Counted from the first letter of the stretch, positions 55,089 to 63,837 are shown. The stretch is 64,000 nucleotides of DNA from Mesobacillus subterraneus (GCF_003937825.1 NZ_RSFW01000025.1:1-64000); one strand, 5' to 3'. The notes: generated from the sequence alone by a model not told the origin. Program-made: numbers and translations.

Positions 55089-55811
55089 TTATTGCCCCTT
55101 ATTCTTCTTCTTTTCCTTTTCTGCACGGTAGAATTCATGGAACATTTTCATCAATGCTCTCTTTTCGATTCTGGAGACATAGCTCCTGGAGATACCGAGT
55201 TCTTTGGCGATTTCCCTTTGTGTTTTTTCCTTCTTTAAATCAAGGCCGAACCGGCCAACGATGACTTCCCTCTCTCGTTCATCAAGAACATCAATATATT
55301 CCTTTACCTTTTCAAGCTCCATATTGAGCTGGATGGTATCGATTACATCCTCGGATTCGGATTTCAGGACGTCAATCAGTGAAATTTCGTTTCCTTCTTT
55401 ATCCTGGCCGATGGGGTCGTGCAATGAAACATCCTTTTTCGTCTTTTTGAGAGCGCGGAGATGCATCAGGATTTCGTTTTCAATACACCTTGCCGCGTAG
55501 GTGGCGAGTTTGGTGCCTTTTCCCTCCGAATAACTTTCAATCGCCTTGATCAGGCCGATTGTTCCGATTGAAATCAAATCCTCTGAATCCTCACCGGTAT
55601 TCTCGAACTTTTTTACGATATGGGCCACAAGCCTGAGATTATGTTCAATCAGCATATTCCTTGCGTGTGGATCGCCATTTGCCATCAACCTTAAATACTT
55701 TCGTTCATCGGCAGCAGATAACGGTTGAGGAAATGCGTTGTTTTTAACATACGAAACAAGAAGGATCACTTCTTTGACGAGATATCCGAGTGCTGTTAGT
55801 ATGCCAGACAT
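55089..55811 (-). CDS. sigK: RNA polymerase sporulation sigma factor SigK precursor (uninterrupted)
   Basis: 240 residues. SigK directs late mother-cell transcription (coat, cortex, lysis). The pro-sequence of about 20 residues ([19 protein letters not shown]) precedes the mature start YVKNN and would be cut by SpoIVFB. Region 2 has [34 protein letters not shown]; region 4 has [13 protein letters not shown] and the helix-turn-helix [23 protein letters not shown]. The gene is intact, with no skin-type element splitting it. GCGGGGGTGGAAAC precedes ATG 55811. Confidence 0.97.
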   Translation of the reverse strand: MSGILTALGYLVKEVILLVSYVKNNAFPQPLSAADERKYLRLMANGDPHARNMLIEHNLRLVAHIVKKFENTGEDSEDLISIGTIGLIKAIESYSEGKGTKLATYAARCIENEILMHLRALKKTKKDVSLHDPIGQDKEGNEISLIDVLKSESEDVIDTIQLNMELEKVKEYIDVLDEREREVIVGRFGLDLKKEKTQREIAKELGISRSYVSRIEKRALMKMFHEFYRAEKEKKKNKGQ

Positions 55812-56003
55812 GTTTCCACCCCCGCTTAGTAAGGCTTTCGCCTATAATAAATTCCTATGTCTGAAGGGGTAAGATTGTGTCTGTCCGACTAAATATTTTC
55901 CTGTGAAAATTTGAAACAGAATAGTGTTTAAAAAAGCAAAGGTAAACTATGTGACCATCTGGTTTTGTCACTTTTTAGACGAAGAACGTTCACATAAAAG
56001 AAA

Positions 56004-56033
56004 CAGACATAGATATAGGGGTATAGGTATAAT
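56004..56033 (+). promoter_or_regulatory. Candidate promoter of the sulfur cluster
   Basis: CAGACA (56004-56009), 18 bases, TATAAT (56028-56033), in a purine-rich region, about 45 bases before the DsrE gene. Confidence 0.45.
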
Positions 56034-56078
56034 TTAAGTGTAAGGTAAATCATTCGATTATATAGGAGGAAATACATT

Positions 56079-56480
56079 ATGGAACAGCAAGCACCATCTC
56101 TAGCGGTAATCTTATTATCTGAAGATCTTGAAAAGCTGCATGCGGGAGCACTTGTAGGTTCGGTGGCATCAATGTCAGGCATGACGGTTAATGTATTTGT
56201 CACAATGAATGCGTTGAAATCATTCCGTAAAGACAGCTTTGAAAATGCAGACTTCATCACTGGAACAATTGGAAAGGAAATGCTGGCGAAGAAAATTCCT
56301 CTGTTCGATTCTTTGCTGCAGGAAGGCAAGGATATGGGTGAACTGAACATTTACGGGTGCGCACTCGCAATGGATATCATGGATTGGCAGGAAGAAGACA
56401 TGATCGATGTGTTCGATGGAGTGATCGGGGTTACGAAATTCCTGGGAATGACACAGGGAGCAACTGTTATTACAATGTAA
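56079..56480 (+). CDS. DsrE/DsrF-like sulfur relay protein
   Basis: 133 residues, DsrE-like fold: LAVILLSEDLEKLHAGALVG at the start, a central IYGCALAMDIMDW with a single cysteine near residue 95, and a VTKFLGMTQ end. DsrE-type proteins carry persulfides in sulfur oxidation and in TusBCD-type relays. TATAGGAGGAAATACATT precedes ATG 56079. First gene of a DsrE-TusA-SQR-DUF1641 group, so a role in sulfane-sulfur handling is likely. Confidence 0.87.
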   Translation: MEQQAPSLAVILLSEDLEKLHAGALVGSVASMSGMTVNVFVTMNALKSFRKDSFENADFITGTIGKEMLAKKIPLFDSLLQEGKDMGELNIYGCALAMDIMDWQEEDMIDVFDGVIGVTKFLGMTQGATVITM

Positions 56481-56601
56481 TGCTGCAGAAGCAGGAAAAG
56501 CCAATCGGCGTGCAGGCCATTCAGGCTCTTCTGCTTCATGCAAAATAAAAAATTCTTTACTTATTTTATCATAAATCTTCAGTAAACAGGAGGAAAAAGC
56601 G

Positions 56602-56841
56602 ATGACAAACGTACAAGTAACAAAATCAATCGATGCAAGAGGAGCATATTGCCCTGGACCACTAATGGAATTGGTAAAAGGAATCAAAACAGCACAGGTG
56701 GGCGATGTAGTGGAAGTCCTTTCCACAGATAAAGGGTCAGCTGTCGATATCCCTGAATGGGTGAATAAAATGGGGCACGAAATTGCCTATCTTGAGAATG
56801 AAGGCGATGAATTCAAGATTGCGGTTCGTAAAGTGAAATAA
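56602..56841 (+). CDS. TusA-like sulfur carrier
   Basis: 79 residues, sulfurtransferase TusA fold. The conserved RGAYCPGPLMELVKGI motif places the sulfur-carrying Cys at residue 17; IPEWVNKMGHEI follows. It accepts persulfide and hands it on. AACAGGAGGAAAAAGCG precedes ATG 56602. The 121-base gap after the DsrE gene contains no further gene. Confidence 0.92.
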   Translation: MTNVQVTKSIDARGAYCPGPLMELVKGIKTAQVGDVVEVLSTDKGSAVDIPEWVNKMGHEIAYLENEGDEFKIAVRKVK

Positions 56842-56907
56842 TGAGCTAGCAAGGCTGATGGCAAGAACAGCCTTCAACAAAGAATCCAGTAAAGAGGTGT
56901 GGATCAA

Positions 56908-58044
56908 ATGACAAAAAGAATCGTCATTCTTGGAGCCGGAAGCGCTGGCACAATGGTCGCCAACAAGCTTGCAAGGCAGCTGGGAAACGAAATCAAAAAT
57001 CGCGAAGTCGAAATTACGTTGATTTCAAATACAGAAAAGCATATTTATCAGCCGGGATACTTATTCATTGCCTTTAATGAAAAGCCTTCTGAGCATTTCA
57101 TCAGAAAACAGGAGACACTTGTACACAGACATGTAAACCTCGTTTATGATGATGTTGAAAAAATCGATGCCGAGAAGAAAACAGTCAAGGGCAAGAGACA
57201 GTATCAATATGACTATCTTGTGGTTGCGACCGGCTCGCATCCTGACTTTGACAGCGTCCCAGGATTGAGGGAGGGTGCTCATAACTTCTATACCCTTGAA
57301 GGGGCAGAACGGCTTCGTGATGATCTTGCAGCAATGGAAAAGGGGAAAATCCTGATTACCATCGATGTTCCGCATAAATGCCCAGCTGCACCGCTTGAAT
57401 TGGCATTGATGCTCGATGACTATTACCGCAAGAATGGCAGAAGAAAAGATATTGAGATCAAGTATGCTTATCCGATCGGACGGATCCACTCATTGGTTCC
57501 AGTAGCAGAGTGGGGCCTGCCACAGTTCGAAAAGCGTGATATTAAATATGAAACATTCTTCAACCTTGAGGAAGTCGATCCTAAACGCAAAGTCGCCATT
57601 ACGATGGATGGGTCAGAACACGATTATGACATGCTGATTACGATTCCTGCTCATACGGGTGCGAAAGCCGTCATCGATTCAGGAATTGGCGATGAATCAG
57701 GCTTCATCCCAACAAACCGCACAACATTGAAAATGATTGGCCAGGATGATGTGTATGTGATTGGTGATGCAACCAACCTTCCAATCAGTAAAGCTGGATC
57801 AACTGCTCACTATCAATCTGAATCACTTGTTGCCAACATCATCAGCAGGCTATCAGGACGCCCTGAAACAGCTGTGTACAATGGCAAGGTGGCTTGCTTC
57901 CTTGAAAACAGCCTGGAAGATGCAAGCATGATCACATTCGATTACAACAATCCTCCGCAGCCTGCAGAAACTTCTGACCTGCTGCACTGGTTCAAAGCTG
58001 TTTACAATGAGCTTTACTGGTTAAATGCCAAAGGGATTTTATAG
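56908..58044 (+). CDS. Sulfide:quinone oxidoreductase-like FAD protein
   Basis: 378 residues. FAD-binding VILGAGSAGTMVANKL at residue 6, second Rossmann-type motif LVVATGSHPDF, and VYVIGDATNLPISKAG near residue 284. Two cysteines remain, C158 (HKCPAAP) and C330, in the positions of the redox-active pair of SQR; a third Cys seen in some SQRs is absent. It would oxidise sulfide to sulfane sulfur, passing electrons to quinone at the membrane. ATG 56908 follows AAAGAGGTGTGGATCAA. Confidence 0.88.
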   Translation: MTKRIVILGAGSAGTMVANKLARQLGNEIKNREVEITLISNTEKHIYQPGYLFIAFNEKPSEHFIRKQETLVHRHVNLVYDDVEKIDAEKKTVKGKRQYQYDYLVVATGSHPDFDSVPGLREGAHNFYTLEGAERLRDDLAAMEKGKILITIDVPHKCPAAPLELALMLDDYYRKNGRRKDIEIKYAYPIGRIHSLVPVAEWGLPQFEKRDIKYETFFNLEEVDPKRKVAITMDGSEHDYDMLITIPAHTGAKAVIDSGIGDESGFIPTNRTTLKMIGQDDVYVIGDATNLPISKAGSTAHYQSESLVANIISRLSGRPETAVYNGKVACFLENSLEDASMITFDYNNPPQPAETSDLLHWFKAVYNELYWLNAKGIL

Positions 58045-58058
58045 AGGGGGTGGTTGAG

Positions 58059-58619
58059 ATGGCTACAGAAACACCTCAAGCACAGAATGCTGAACAACAT
58101 AAACTCGTGGGCTTCACCAATGCAGCCATGAATGCAGTTACGGGGGAAATGGTCTCAACGATCGCTGAAACTGGTGTGAAGATGGTTGAGATGGCGGATG
58201 ACATCCTTCAGCCGGAAACTCTTTCATTGCTGAAGACCCTTCCTGAAGTGGCCGAGAACCTCGAGAGAACGCTGATGGAAGTTAAACGAATGGAAGAGAG
58301 CGGTGTGCTTAAATCTTTATTGCAGCTTGCAGATATGGCGGCTGCCATGAAGGGAGCCATGACTGGTCCGATGGTTACGGATATGGCCGAAAAGGCCATC
58401 AAAGGTGTCGAACTGGCGGATTCCTTTGTGCAGCTTGGCGCTATCGATCTCGTCGATGGCATGCTCACCGCCTTCCATCATGCACAGGAAGAAACGAAGG
58501 GGAAAGAACCGTTGTCTTCCATGCAGCTAATGAAGGCCGTTACGCAAAAAGAAACCAGGGAAGGGATGACCTTGATGATCTCCTTCCTTCAAAACCTGCC
58601 AAAACAACTGAACAAATAG
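58059..58619 (+). CDS. DUF1641 protein linked to the SQR gene
   Basis: 186 residues, mainly helical, with several Met-rich repeats (ETGVKMVEMADDIL, LLQLADMAAAMKGAM, KAIKGVELADSFVQLGAIDLVDG) typical of DUF1641. The family often follows FAD oxidoreductase genes (SQR or formate dehydrogenase-linked) in Bacillales; the function is unknown. GAGGGGGTGGTTGAG precedes ATG 58059, leaving 14 bases after the SQR stop. No TM helix is evident. Confidence 0.85.
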   Translation: MATETPQAQNAEQHKLVGFTNAAMNAVTGEMVSTIAETGVKMVEMADDILQPETLSLLKTLPEVAENLERTLMEVKRMEESGVLKSLLQLADMAAAMKGAMTGPMVTDMAEKAIKGVELADSFVQLGAIDLVDGMLTAFHHAQEETKGKEPLSSMQLMKAVTQKETREGMTLMISFLQNLPKQLNK

Positions 58620-58646
58620 AAAAGGAGAGGGCATCCTCTCCTTTTT
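58618..58646 (+). terminator. Terminator of the sulfur cluster
   Basis: AAAAGGAGAGG pairs with CCTCTCCTTTTT (58635-58646) across a 4-base loop. Confidence 0.9.
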
Positions 58647-58657
58647 CCTTTAGGCTA

Positions 58658-59014
58658 TTATTTATACAAAATATCTTCCTTCATTCCTGTCAATTTCTCA
58701 AGTACTTCATTGATGTCCTTATCATGAACATCGAATTCCCTTAAGCTTGAGGCAAGGTGATTGGCGATCGCCCCAAAGTGTTCATCATTCAGGTTCATGC
58801 CTTTGTGGGCCTTTTCCATGCTCTTTCCGGAATACTGGTTTGGACCGCCAAGTGCCCAGCTGATAAACAATGACTGGTGGCGCCGCTGTTTCTCCATATC
58901 CGTATCCTTGAAAAAGTGATTGACTGATTCATCTGCCAAAACCTTGTCGTAAAAAACATCCACAACTTTCGATATTGACTCTTGTCCTCCAAGGCGTTCG
59001 TATAGATTTTCCAC
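58658..59014 (-). CDS. Group 1 truncated haemoglobin
   Basis: 118 residues, 2-over-2 globin. Start ENLYERLGGQESISKVVDVFYDKVL with the B-helix FY pair, proximal His near residue 70 (KAHKGMNLNDEHF). Truncated haemoglobins bind O2, NO and sometimes sulfide. GTG 59014 is used: GGAGGAATGATGA lies upstream. Convergent with the sulfide cluster; a perfect palindrome sits in its promoter region. Confidence 0.92.
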   Translation of the reverse strand: MENLYERLGGQESISKVVDVFYDKVLADESVNHFFKDTDMEKQRRHQSLFISWALGGPNQYSGKSMEKAHKGMNLNDEHFGAIANHLASSLREFDVHDKDINEVLEKLTGMKEDILYK

Positions 59015-59035
59015 TCATCATTCCTCCTGTCCGAA

Positions 59036-59047
59036 AGTGACGTCACT
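59036..59047. promoter_or_regulatory. Perfect 12-bp palindrome AGTGACGTCACT, candidate operator
   Basis: Self-complementary 12-mer, 22 bases upstream of the truncated haemoglobin start on the minus strand, just past a possible AT-rich -10. This is the placement of a repressor site. The regulator is not recognised. Confidence 0.5.
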
Positions 59048-59104
59048 ATTATTTCTTTTTATCCAGAGAAATATGAATGAAACTTAATTTGCCTGTAAAG
59101 CTGG

Positions 59105-59776
59105 TTATTCCAGCCATTTGTAGCCGACGCCCCAGACGGTAGTCAAATATTCATCGGCTGCAAAGCCGGCTTTTCTCAGTTTATCTCTTAAATTACGGAC
59201 ATGTGAATCAATTGTACGGTCTTCAGTTCCCACACCGTATCCCCAGATCGTTGAGATCAAATGCTCCCTGGTAAAGACTTTATTCCGGTTCTGCAGGAAA
59301 AGCTGGAGCAGGGAAAATTCTTTCGGAGTAAGAGGAATGGTTGTTCCGTTGTACTGCAATTCGAATGAATCCGCATTCAAGTTCAATCCTTTGAAAGCAA
59401 TGAGCGGGGATTTGCCGGATTGCCTTCGAAGGACTGCTTCGATTCTCGCAACCAGTTCACCTTCATCGAAAGGCTTCGTAACATAGTCATCTGCGCCCAT
59501 TTTTAATCCTTTTACAATGTCGGGCTTTTCACTCATTGCAGTGAGCATGATGATCGGGATATCCCAATGTTTCCGGATTTCCCGGCAAGCCTCCCAGCCA
59601 TCCATCTCCGGCATCATGACATCAAGCAGGACAAGGTCTGCCTGCTGTTCTTCAAGAAAACGGATTGCGTCGAGCGCCGAGGTGATCTTGAAACATTTAT
59701 GACCTAATGGAGTGAGGTACAGCGACAGCAAATCAAGCATCCTTGTTTCATCATCAACTAGCAAAATGGTTGCCAT
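59105..59776 (-). CDS. OmpR/PhoB-family response regulator
   Basis: 223 residues. Receiver domain with acidic pocket LLVDDE, phospho-acceptor D52 (VLLDVMMPEMDG), Thr switch IIMLTA and Lys VTKPF; winged-helix DNA-binding domain from about 125 (PLTPKEFSLLQLFLQNRNKVFTREHL, RTIDSHVRNLRDKL). AAGGAGTTTTTTAGAT precedes ATG 59776. No histidine kinase gene is adjacent on either side, so it is an orphan here. It may control itself and the truncated haemoglobin gene, which follows 90 bases downstream. Confidence 0.93.
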   Translation of the reverse strand: MATILLVDDETRMLDLLSLYLTPLGHKCFKITSALDAIRFLEEQQADLVLLDVMMPEMDGWEACREIRKHWDIPIIMLTAMSEKPDIVKGLKMGADDYVTKPFDEGELVARIEAVLRRQSGKSPLIAFKGLNLNADSFELQYNGTTIPLTPKEFSLLQLFLQNRNKVFTREHLISTIWGYGVGTEDRTIDSHVRNLRDKLRKAGFAADEYLTTVWGVGYKWLE

Positions 59777-59956
59777 ATCTAAAAAACTCCTTACCTATTG
59801 AATGAGTTTATCATACATGATAAGTTTGAAAAATCTGTGCATTTGCCTATTATTTTACCTTATACAAGCAAGCTGCGAAATTTTTCGGAGTGCCCAAACC
59901 AAAATGGACAGAATCCCATATCCTGATAATAGGATACGGAAAAGGAGTGTGAGAGT

Positions 59957-60103
59957 ATGCCTTACGGTTACTTTCCCCCATACGCTGGCCCTTATGGATG
60001 CTATCCGGGCTATTATGGCGGAAGTGGTGCATGGTTTGCGCTATTCATCATCCTGCTGGTAATTGTCCTTATATTCGGCGGATGGTGGTACTTTTGCGGA
60101 TAA
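59957..60103 (+). CDS. Small YjcZ-like hydrophobic protein
   Basis: 48 residues. A Gly/Tyr/Pro-rich N-terminus (PYGYFPPYAGPYGCYPGYYGG) and a single C-terminal TM helix (WFALFIILLVIVLIFGGWW) resemble the YjcZ/CYFIL-type small sporulation membrane proteins. AAAGGAGTGTGAGAGT precedes ATG 59957. A short TATCCT/AGGATA inverted repeat lies just upstream. Family assignment is by pattern only. Confidence 0.65.
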   Translation: MPYGYFPPYAGPYGCYPGYYGGSGAWFALFIILLVIVLIFGGWWYFCG

Positions 60104-60111
60104 AATGAATG

Positions 60112-60147
60112 GGCTTATCTCGCCAGCCGGGATGAGCCTTTCTTTTT
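60112..60147 (+). terminator. Terminator after the YjcZ-like gene
   Basis: GGCTTATCTCG (60112-60122) pairs with CGGGATGAGCC (60128-60138) with two G-U pairs, then TTCTTTTTG. Confidence 0.8.
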
Positions 60148-60226
60148 GAATTCCTCCCTCTGAAAAATAGAAATTTTCGAAAAATAACTTTATAATAAGG
60201 AAATAGAAAAAAAGGGGGAAACTTTT

Positions 60227-62005
60227 ATGTCAACTACATACTCAGAAGTTTGGGATTTGGATGTTTTTTTTGAAGGAGGGAGCAATTCCCCGGAATTTGC
60301 GGCACACCTCAGATCAGCTGGCGAAGAAATTGGAGTATTTCAAAAGGAAGTCGAGGACTGGCAGCCGTCCGGCCAGGCGGGGGAAGGATCACGTCTCACC
60401 AGTCTCGTGGACATGTTTGATGGTGCTGCAAGAAAAGTCAGACAGGCGGGTGCATTTGTGAGCTGTCTAAATGCCCAAAATACTGAAGATAAAAAGGCAG
60501 GGCAGTTAAGGTCCGCTGTAACGGAGCTGAGCGCCTCCCTGCAAACAGCGTTGACTATTTTCGACCAGAAGCTTGCCGGATTTTCAGATGATGTCTGGGA
60601 AGAGCTTGTACAGGAAGGGCTGTTGAAGGAATTGCGATTCGTCCTGACAGAACGCCGCGACCGGGCTGCTGAAAGACTATCCGAAAAAGAAGAATCAGCA
60701 ATCAATGCATTGAGCGTCGATGGCTATCATGGCTGGGGCCAGATGTACGACCTTCTTGTCAGCAATACGAAAATAAATTTTAAGGTTGAAAAATTATCAG
60801 TCGGGCAGGCGGCCAATAAGCTGTCGGATGCAGACCGTTCAGTACGCAAAGAAATTTTTACAGAATGGGAAAAAGCATGGGGAGAGAAAGAGGATTTTTA
60901 TTCAAAAACCCTCAATCACCTAGCAGGGTTCAGGTTAAATGTATATAAGCTGCGAGGTTGGGAGGATGCATTGAAAGAGCCTCTTGAAATTAACAGGATG
61001 CAAAAAGAAACACTGGATGCCATGTGGAGTGTTATTTCTGAACACAAGAAACCATTTGTTGAATTCCTCAACCGCAAGGCAAAACTGCTGGGGCTAGAAA
61101 AGCTTAGCTGGTATGACCTTGATGCGCCAATTGGCAGCACAGAATCAAAAATGTCCTATCAGGAAGGCGCCGATTTCATCGTTGATAATTTTGCGCAGTT
61201 TGGCAAGGAAATGGCTGACTTTGCAAAAATGGCCTTTGAGGACAAGTGGATTGAAGCAGAAGATCGCCCTGGAAAGGCTCCAGGCGGATTCCATACTTTC
61301 TTCCCGGAGAGCAGTCAGTCACGAATCTTCATGACGTACTCTGGCACACCATCGAATGTTTCCACGCTCGCCCATGAGCTGGGACATGGTTTCCATACGT
61401 ATGCGATGAGAGATTTGCACCTGCTGAACCGAAACTATGCGATGAATGTTGCCGAAACGGCATCCACTTTCGCGGAAATGATCGTTTCGGATGCATCTTT
61501 GAAAAACTCCCAGACAAAAGAAGAAAAACTAAGCCTCCTGGAGGACAAAATTCAGCGTTCCGTTGCACTTCTGATGAATATTCATGCGAGATACTTATTT
61601 GAGACAAAATTCTATGAAGAACGCAAGCAGGGTGTAGTAAATGCGGAGAGATTGTGTGAACTGATGGAAAATGCCCAAAAAGAAGCTTACGGTGATTCTC
61701 TTGATGGGTATCATCCGCTATTCTGGGCATCAAAACTGCATTTCTTCATCACAGGAGTACCTTTCTATAACTTCCCGTATACGTTCGGATACTTGTTCTC
61801 GCTTGGCATTTATGCCATGGCCCAGGAAGATGGAAAGGGATATGAAGAAAAGTATATCGCGCTACTGAAGGATTCAGCTTCCATGACTGTAGAAGATCTC
61901 GCGCAAAAGCACCTCAACGTCGACCTGACCAAAAAGGACTTCTGGAAAAAAGCAGTATCCATGTGCGTAGAAGATGTAGAAGAATTCCTCGCATTGACCG
62001 AGTAG
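60227..62005 (+). CDS. M3 family oligoendopeptidase (PepF-like)
   Basis: 592 residues, M3B zinc metallopeptidase. The zinc motif HELGHGFH is near residue 384 (LAHELGHGFHTYAMRD), with the third ligand Glu in NVAETASTFAEMIV. It cleaves short peptides in the cytosol; no signal peptide. An AAAGGGGGAAACTTTT ribosome site precedes ATG 60227. Full length for the family. Confidence 0.95.
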   Translation: MSTTYSEVWDLDVFFEGGSNSPEFAAHLRSAGEEIGVFQKEVEDWQPSGQAGEGSRLTSLVDMFDGAARKVRQAGAFVSCLNAQNTEDKKAGQLRSAVTELSASLQTALTIFDQKLAGFSDDVWEELVQEGLLKELRFVLTERRDRAAERLSEKEESAINALSVDGYHGWGQMYDLLVSNTKINFKVEKLSVGQAANKLSDADRSVRKEIFTEWEKAWGEKEDFYSKTLNHLAGFRLNVYKLRGWEDALKEPLEINRMQKETLDAMWSVISEHKKPFVEFLNRKAKLLGLEKLSWYDLDAPIGSTESKMSYQEGADFIVDNFAQFGKEMADFAKMAFEDKWIEAEDRPGKAPGGFHTFFPESSQSRIFMTYSGTPSNVSTLAHELGHGFHTYAMRDLHLLNRNYAMNVAETASTFAEMIVSDASLKNSQTKEEKLSLLEDKIQRSVALLMNIHARYLFETKFYEERKQGVVNAERLCELMENAQKEAYGDSLDGYHPLFWASKLHFFITGVPFYNFPYTFGYLFSLGIYAMAQEDGKGYEEKYIALLKDSASMTVEDLAQKHLNVDLTKKDFWKKAVSMCVEDVEEFLALTE

Positions 62006-62034
62006 CATCTTAGAAGGTTATATTTTAATAACAG

Positions 62035-62062
62035 AAAACCCAGCTCTGGGAGGCTGGGTTTT
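62035..62062. terminator. Bidirectional terminator between the M3 peptidase and pssA genes
   Basis: AAAACCCAGC (62035-62044) pairs with GCTGGGTTTT (62053-62062). Confidence 0.9.
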
Positions 62063-62063
62063 C

Positions 62064-62603
62064 TTATACTTTCTTCAATTTGAATGGACTGATCATCAAT
62101 AAGCTCAGGAAAATCATGATGAAAAGGAAGCTTTGCGGCGGGATATAAGGAAGCGCGAGGAAGCTTAGCGTTGCCAGTACACCAGCTGCTGTGATCGGCA
62201 GACCAGTGAAGTATCCGTTACTCTCCGTTATATTGAACCTTGCCAGGCGGAATGCTCCGCAGCCAATATAAAAGACGACAAAGAACGCACCAGGAGCACC
62301 GAACTCAAATAAAATTCCCTGATAAATTAATAGTGCAGGCGCTACGCCAAATGATATAATATCACTCATGGAATCCAGCTGCTTCCCCAGCTCGGATTCG
62401 ATATTGAACTTTCTGGCCACCATCCCATCAAATCGGTCAGCCAGGGCGGCAATGAAAATCAGCAAAAGGCTCAGGTTCAAATAGCCGTTAAAGCCAACAA
62501 TGATCGCAAAGCCGCCTAATGAAAGATTGGCGAGCGTCAGCACATTGGCAGTTTGTGATTTTAGTTTCTTGACAGTCGAGTCAAGCACATCTTGTAAAAA
62601 CAT
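62064..62603 (-). CDS. pssA: CDP-diacylglycerol-serine O-phosphatidyltransferase
   Basis: 179 residues, polytopic membrane enzyme making phosphatidylserine from CDP-diacylglycerol and serine. The CDP-alcohol phosphotransferase signature D-x2-DG-x2-AR-x8-G-x3-D-x3-D is intact (DRFDGMVARKF, then ELGKQLDSMSD). ATG 62603 is preferred over ATG 62618 because AGGAGTG then lies 6 bases upstream. Divergent from psd, which performs the next step. Confidence 0.95.
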   Translation of the reverse strand: MFLQDVLDSTVKKLKSQTANVLTLANLSLGGFAIIVGFNGYLNLSLLLIFIAALADRFDGMVARKFNIESELGKQLDSMSDIISFGVAPALLIYQGILFEFGAPGAFFVVFYIGCGAFRLARFNITESNGYFTGLPITAAGVLATLSFLALPYIPPQSFLFIMIFLSLLMISPFKLKKV

Positions 62604-62800
62604 GATTTCACTCCTCATGTAAAAAGGGGACTGGCACCTTGGGTTATTATATAATAATATATAATTCTAAGCTGAATATGCTTTTTCGTAAAGATAACTT
62701 TTGAATACTTTTCGAAATATTTGCATTATATGAAGAAATTAGAGGTCAGGACAAGTTAGGTACCATTCTAAAATAGTAAAGTTAATCGGAGGTATTGGCA

Positions 62801-63589
62801 TTGATTGAAAGGATTTACCGAATGCTCATAGAGTTGACGAATGGGAGATGGTCATCTGCTATCTTGCATCGATTCGCAAAATCAGAGAGAAGCAAAGTGA
62901 TTATTCCCTCGTTTGCGAAAACATATAAAATCAATCAGGATGAGATGGAAAAACCGATCCAGGAATACAACAGCCTTCATGAATTTTTTATAAGGAACCT
63001 GAAGGAAGGGGCCAGGAGCATTGATCAGGATCCTATGTCAGTAGTTAGCCCGGTGGACTCTGTCATTGAAGAGATTGGCCGCATTGCAGCCGACAAAAGC
63101 ATCACGGTTAAAGGCAAGGTATACTCGATTGCCGAGATGCTGGGTGATGATGAAGCGATGGCCAGGTATGAAGAAGGAACTTATATGATTTTTTACCTCA
63201 GCCCCAGCCATTACCACCAGATACACAGTCCTTTGAACGGTGAAGTGGTAAAACAGTGGACATTAGGGAAGAAGTCATATCCAGTCAATAAAATGGGGCT
63301 GGCCTATGGAAACTACCCGCTTTCGAAAAACTACAGGAAAATTACTGAAATAAGGCATAGTAAAGGAATGGCTGCGGTAGTGAAGGTCGGAGCGATGTTT
63401 GTCAATTCAATTGAAACCACCCACAAAGGTGAAAAGCTCGAGAAGGGTGAACAGCTGGCTTACTTCACATTTGGCTCGACAATTGTGATGCTCTTTGAAA
63501 AAGACACGATTACTCTCCTGCCTGAAATCAAGCCGCCATATCACATTAAATATGGAGAACCGATCGGTACTTTAACAGGACAGGCCTGA
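62801..63589 (+). CDS. psd: Phosphatidylserine decarboxylase proenzyme
   Basis: 262 residues. Decarboxylates phosphatidylserine to phosphatidylethanolamine. The self-cleavage motif is FGSTIVMLFE near residue 225 (GST; Ser becomes the pyruvoyl group), with the upstream HYHQIHSPLNGEV motif. TTG 62801 is the start: CGGAGG lies 8 bases upstream; TTG 62795 is too close. Next to pssA, so the two-step PE pathway is encoded as a divergent pair. Confidence 0.95.
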   Translation: MIERIYRMLIELTNGRWSSAILHRFAKSERSKVIIPSFAKTYKINQDEMEKPIQEYNSLHEFFIRNLKEGARSIDQDPMSVVSPVDSVIEEIGRIAADKSITVKGKVYSIAEMLGDDEAMARYEEGTYMIFYLSPSHYHQIHSPLNGEVVKQWTLGKKSYPVNKMGLAYGNYPLSKNYRKITEIRHSKGMAAVVKVGAMFVNSIETTHKGEKLEKGEQLAYFTFGSTIVMLFEKDTITLLPEIKPPYHIKYGEPIGTLTGQA

Positions 63590-63596
63590 CAAACAG

Positions 63597-63627
63597 GGCG
63601 CAGATTGATCTGTGCCTTTTCTCTTTT
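63597..63627 (+). terminator. psd terminator
   Basis: GGCGCAGAT (63597-63605) pairs with ATCTGTGCC (63608-63616), then TTTTCTCTTTTT. Confidence 0.85.
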
Positions 63628-63670
63628 TGTATTGCCTAGCTTCTGCTAAACAAAACTGCTTTTAAAGGCA

Positions 63671-63695
63671 AAAAAAAAAGCCCTTTTAGTGGGCT
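63671..63695 (-). terminator. sda terminator
   Basis: On the minus strand AGCCC pairs with GGGCT and is followed by a T10 run; it ends the sda transcript. Confidence 0.8.
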
Positions 63696-63696
63696 G

Positions 63697-63837
63697 TCAG
63701 GATGATACTTTAATTCGGTTAGATAATGACCGCCTGTGAATTTCCGTTTCAATCAAACGAATAAACTCATAGCTTAAATTTAATTCTCTTGCTTTGAAAT
63801 AGGATTCGATCAACAGCTCGTCTGAAAGTTTACGCAT
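63697..63837 (-). CDS. sda: Sporulation inhibitor Sda
   Basis: 46 residues, the normal Sda size. The helical hairpin [17 protein letters not shown]...[17 protein letters not shown] closely follows B. subtilis Sda, which binds KinA and KinB and blocks Spo0A activation when replication is impaired. ATG 63837 is chosen because GGGGGTGA then sits 9 bases upstream; ATG 63846 abuts that site. DnaA boxes lie upstream. Confidence 0.95.
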   Translation of the reverse strand: MRKLSDELLIESYFKARELNLSYEFIRLIETEIHRRSLSNRIKVSS

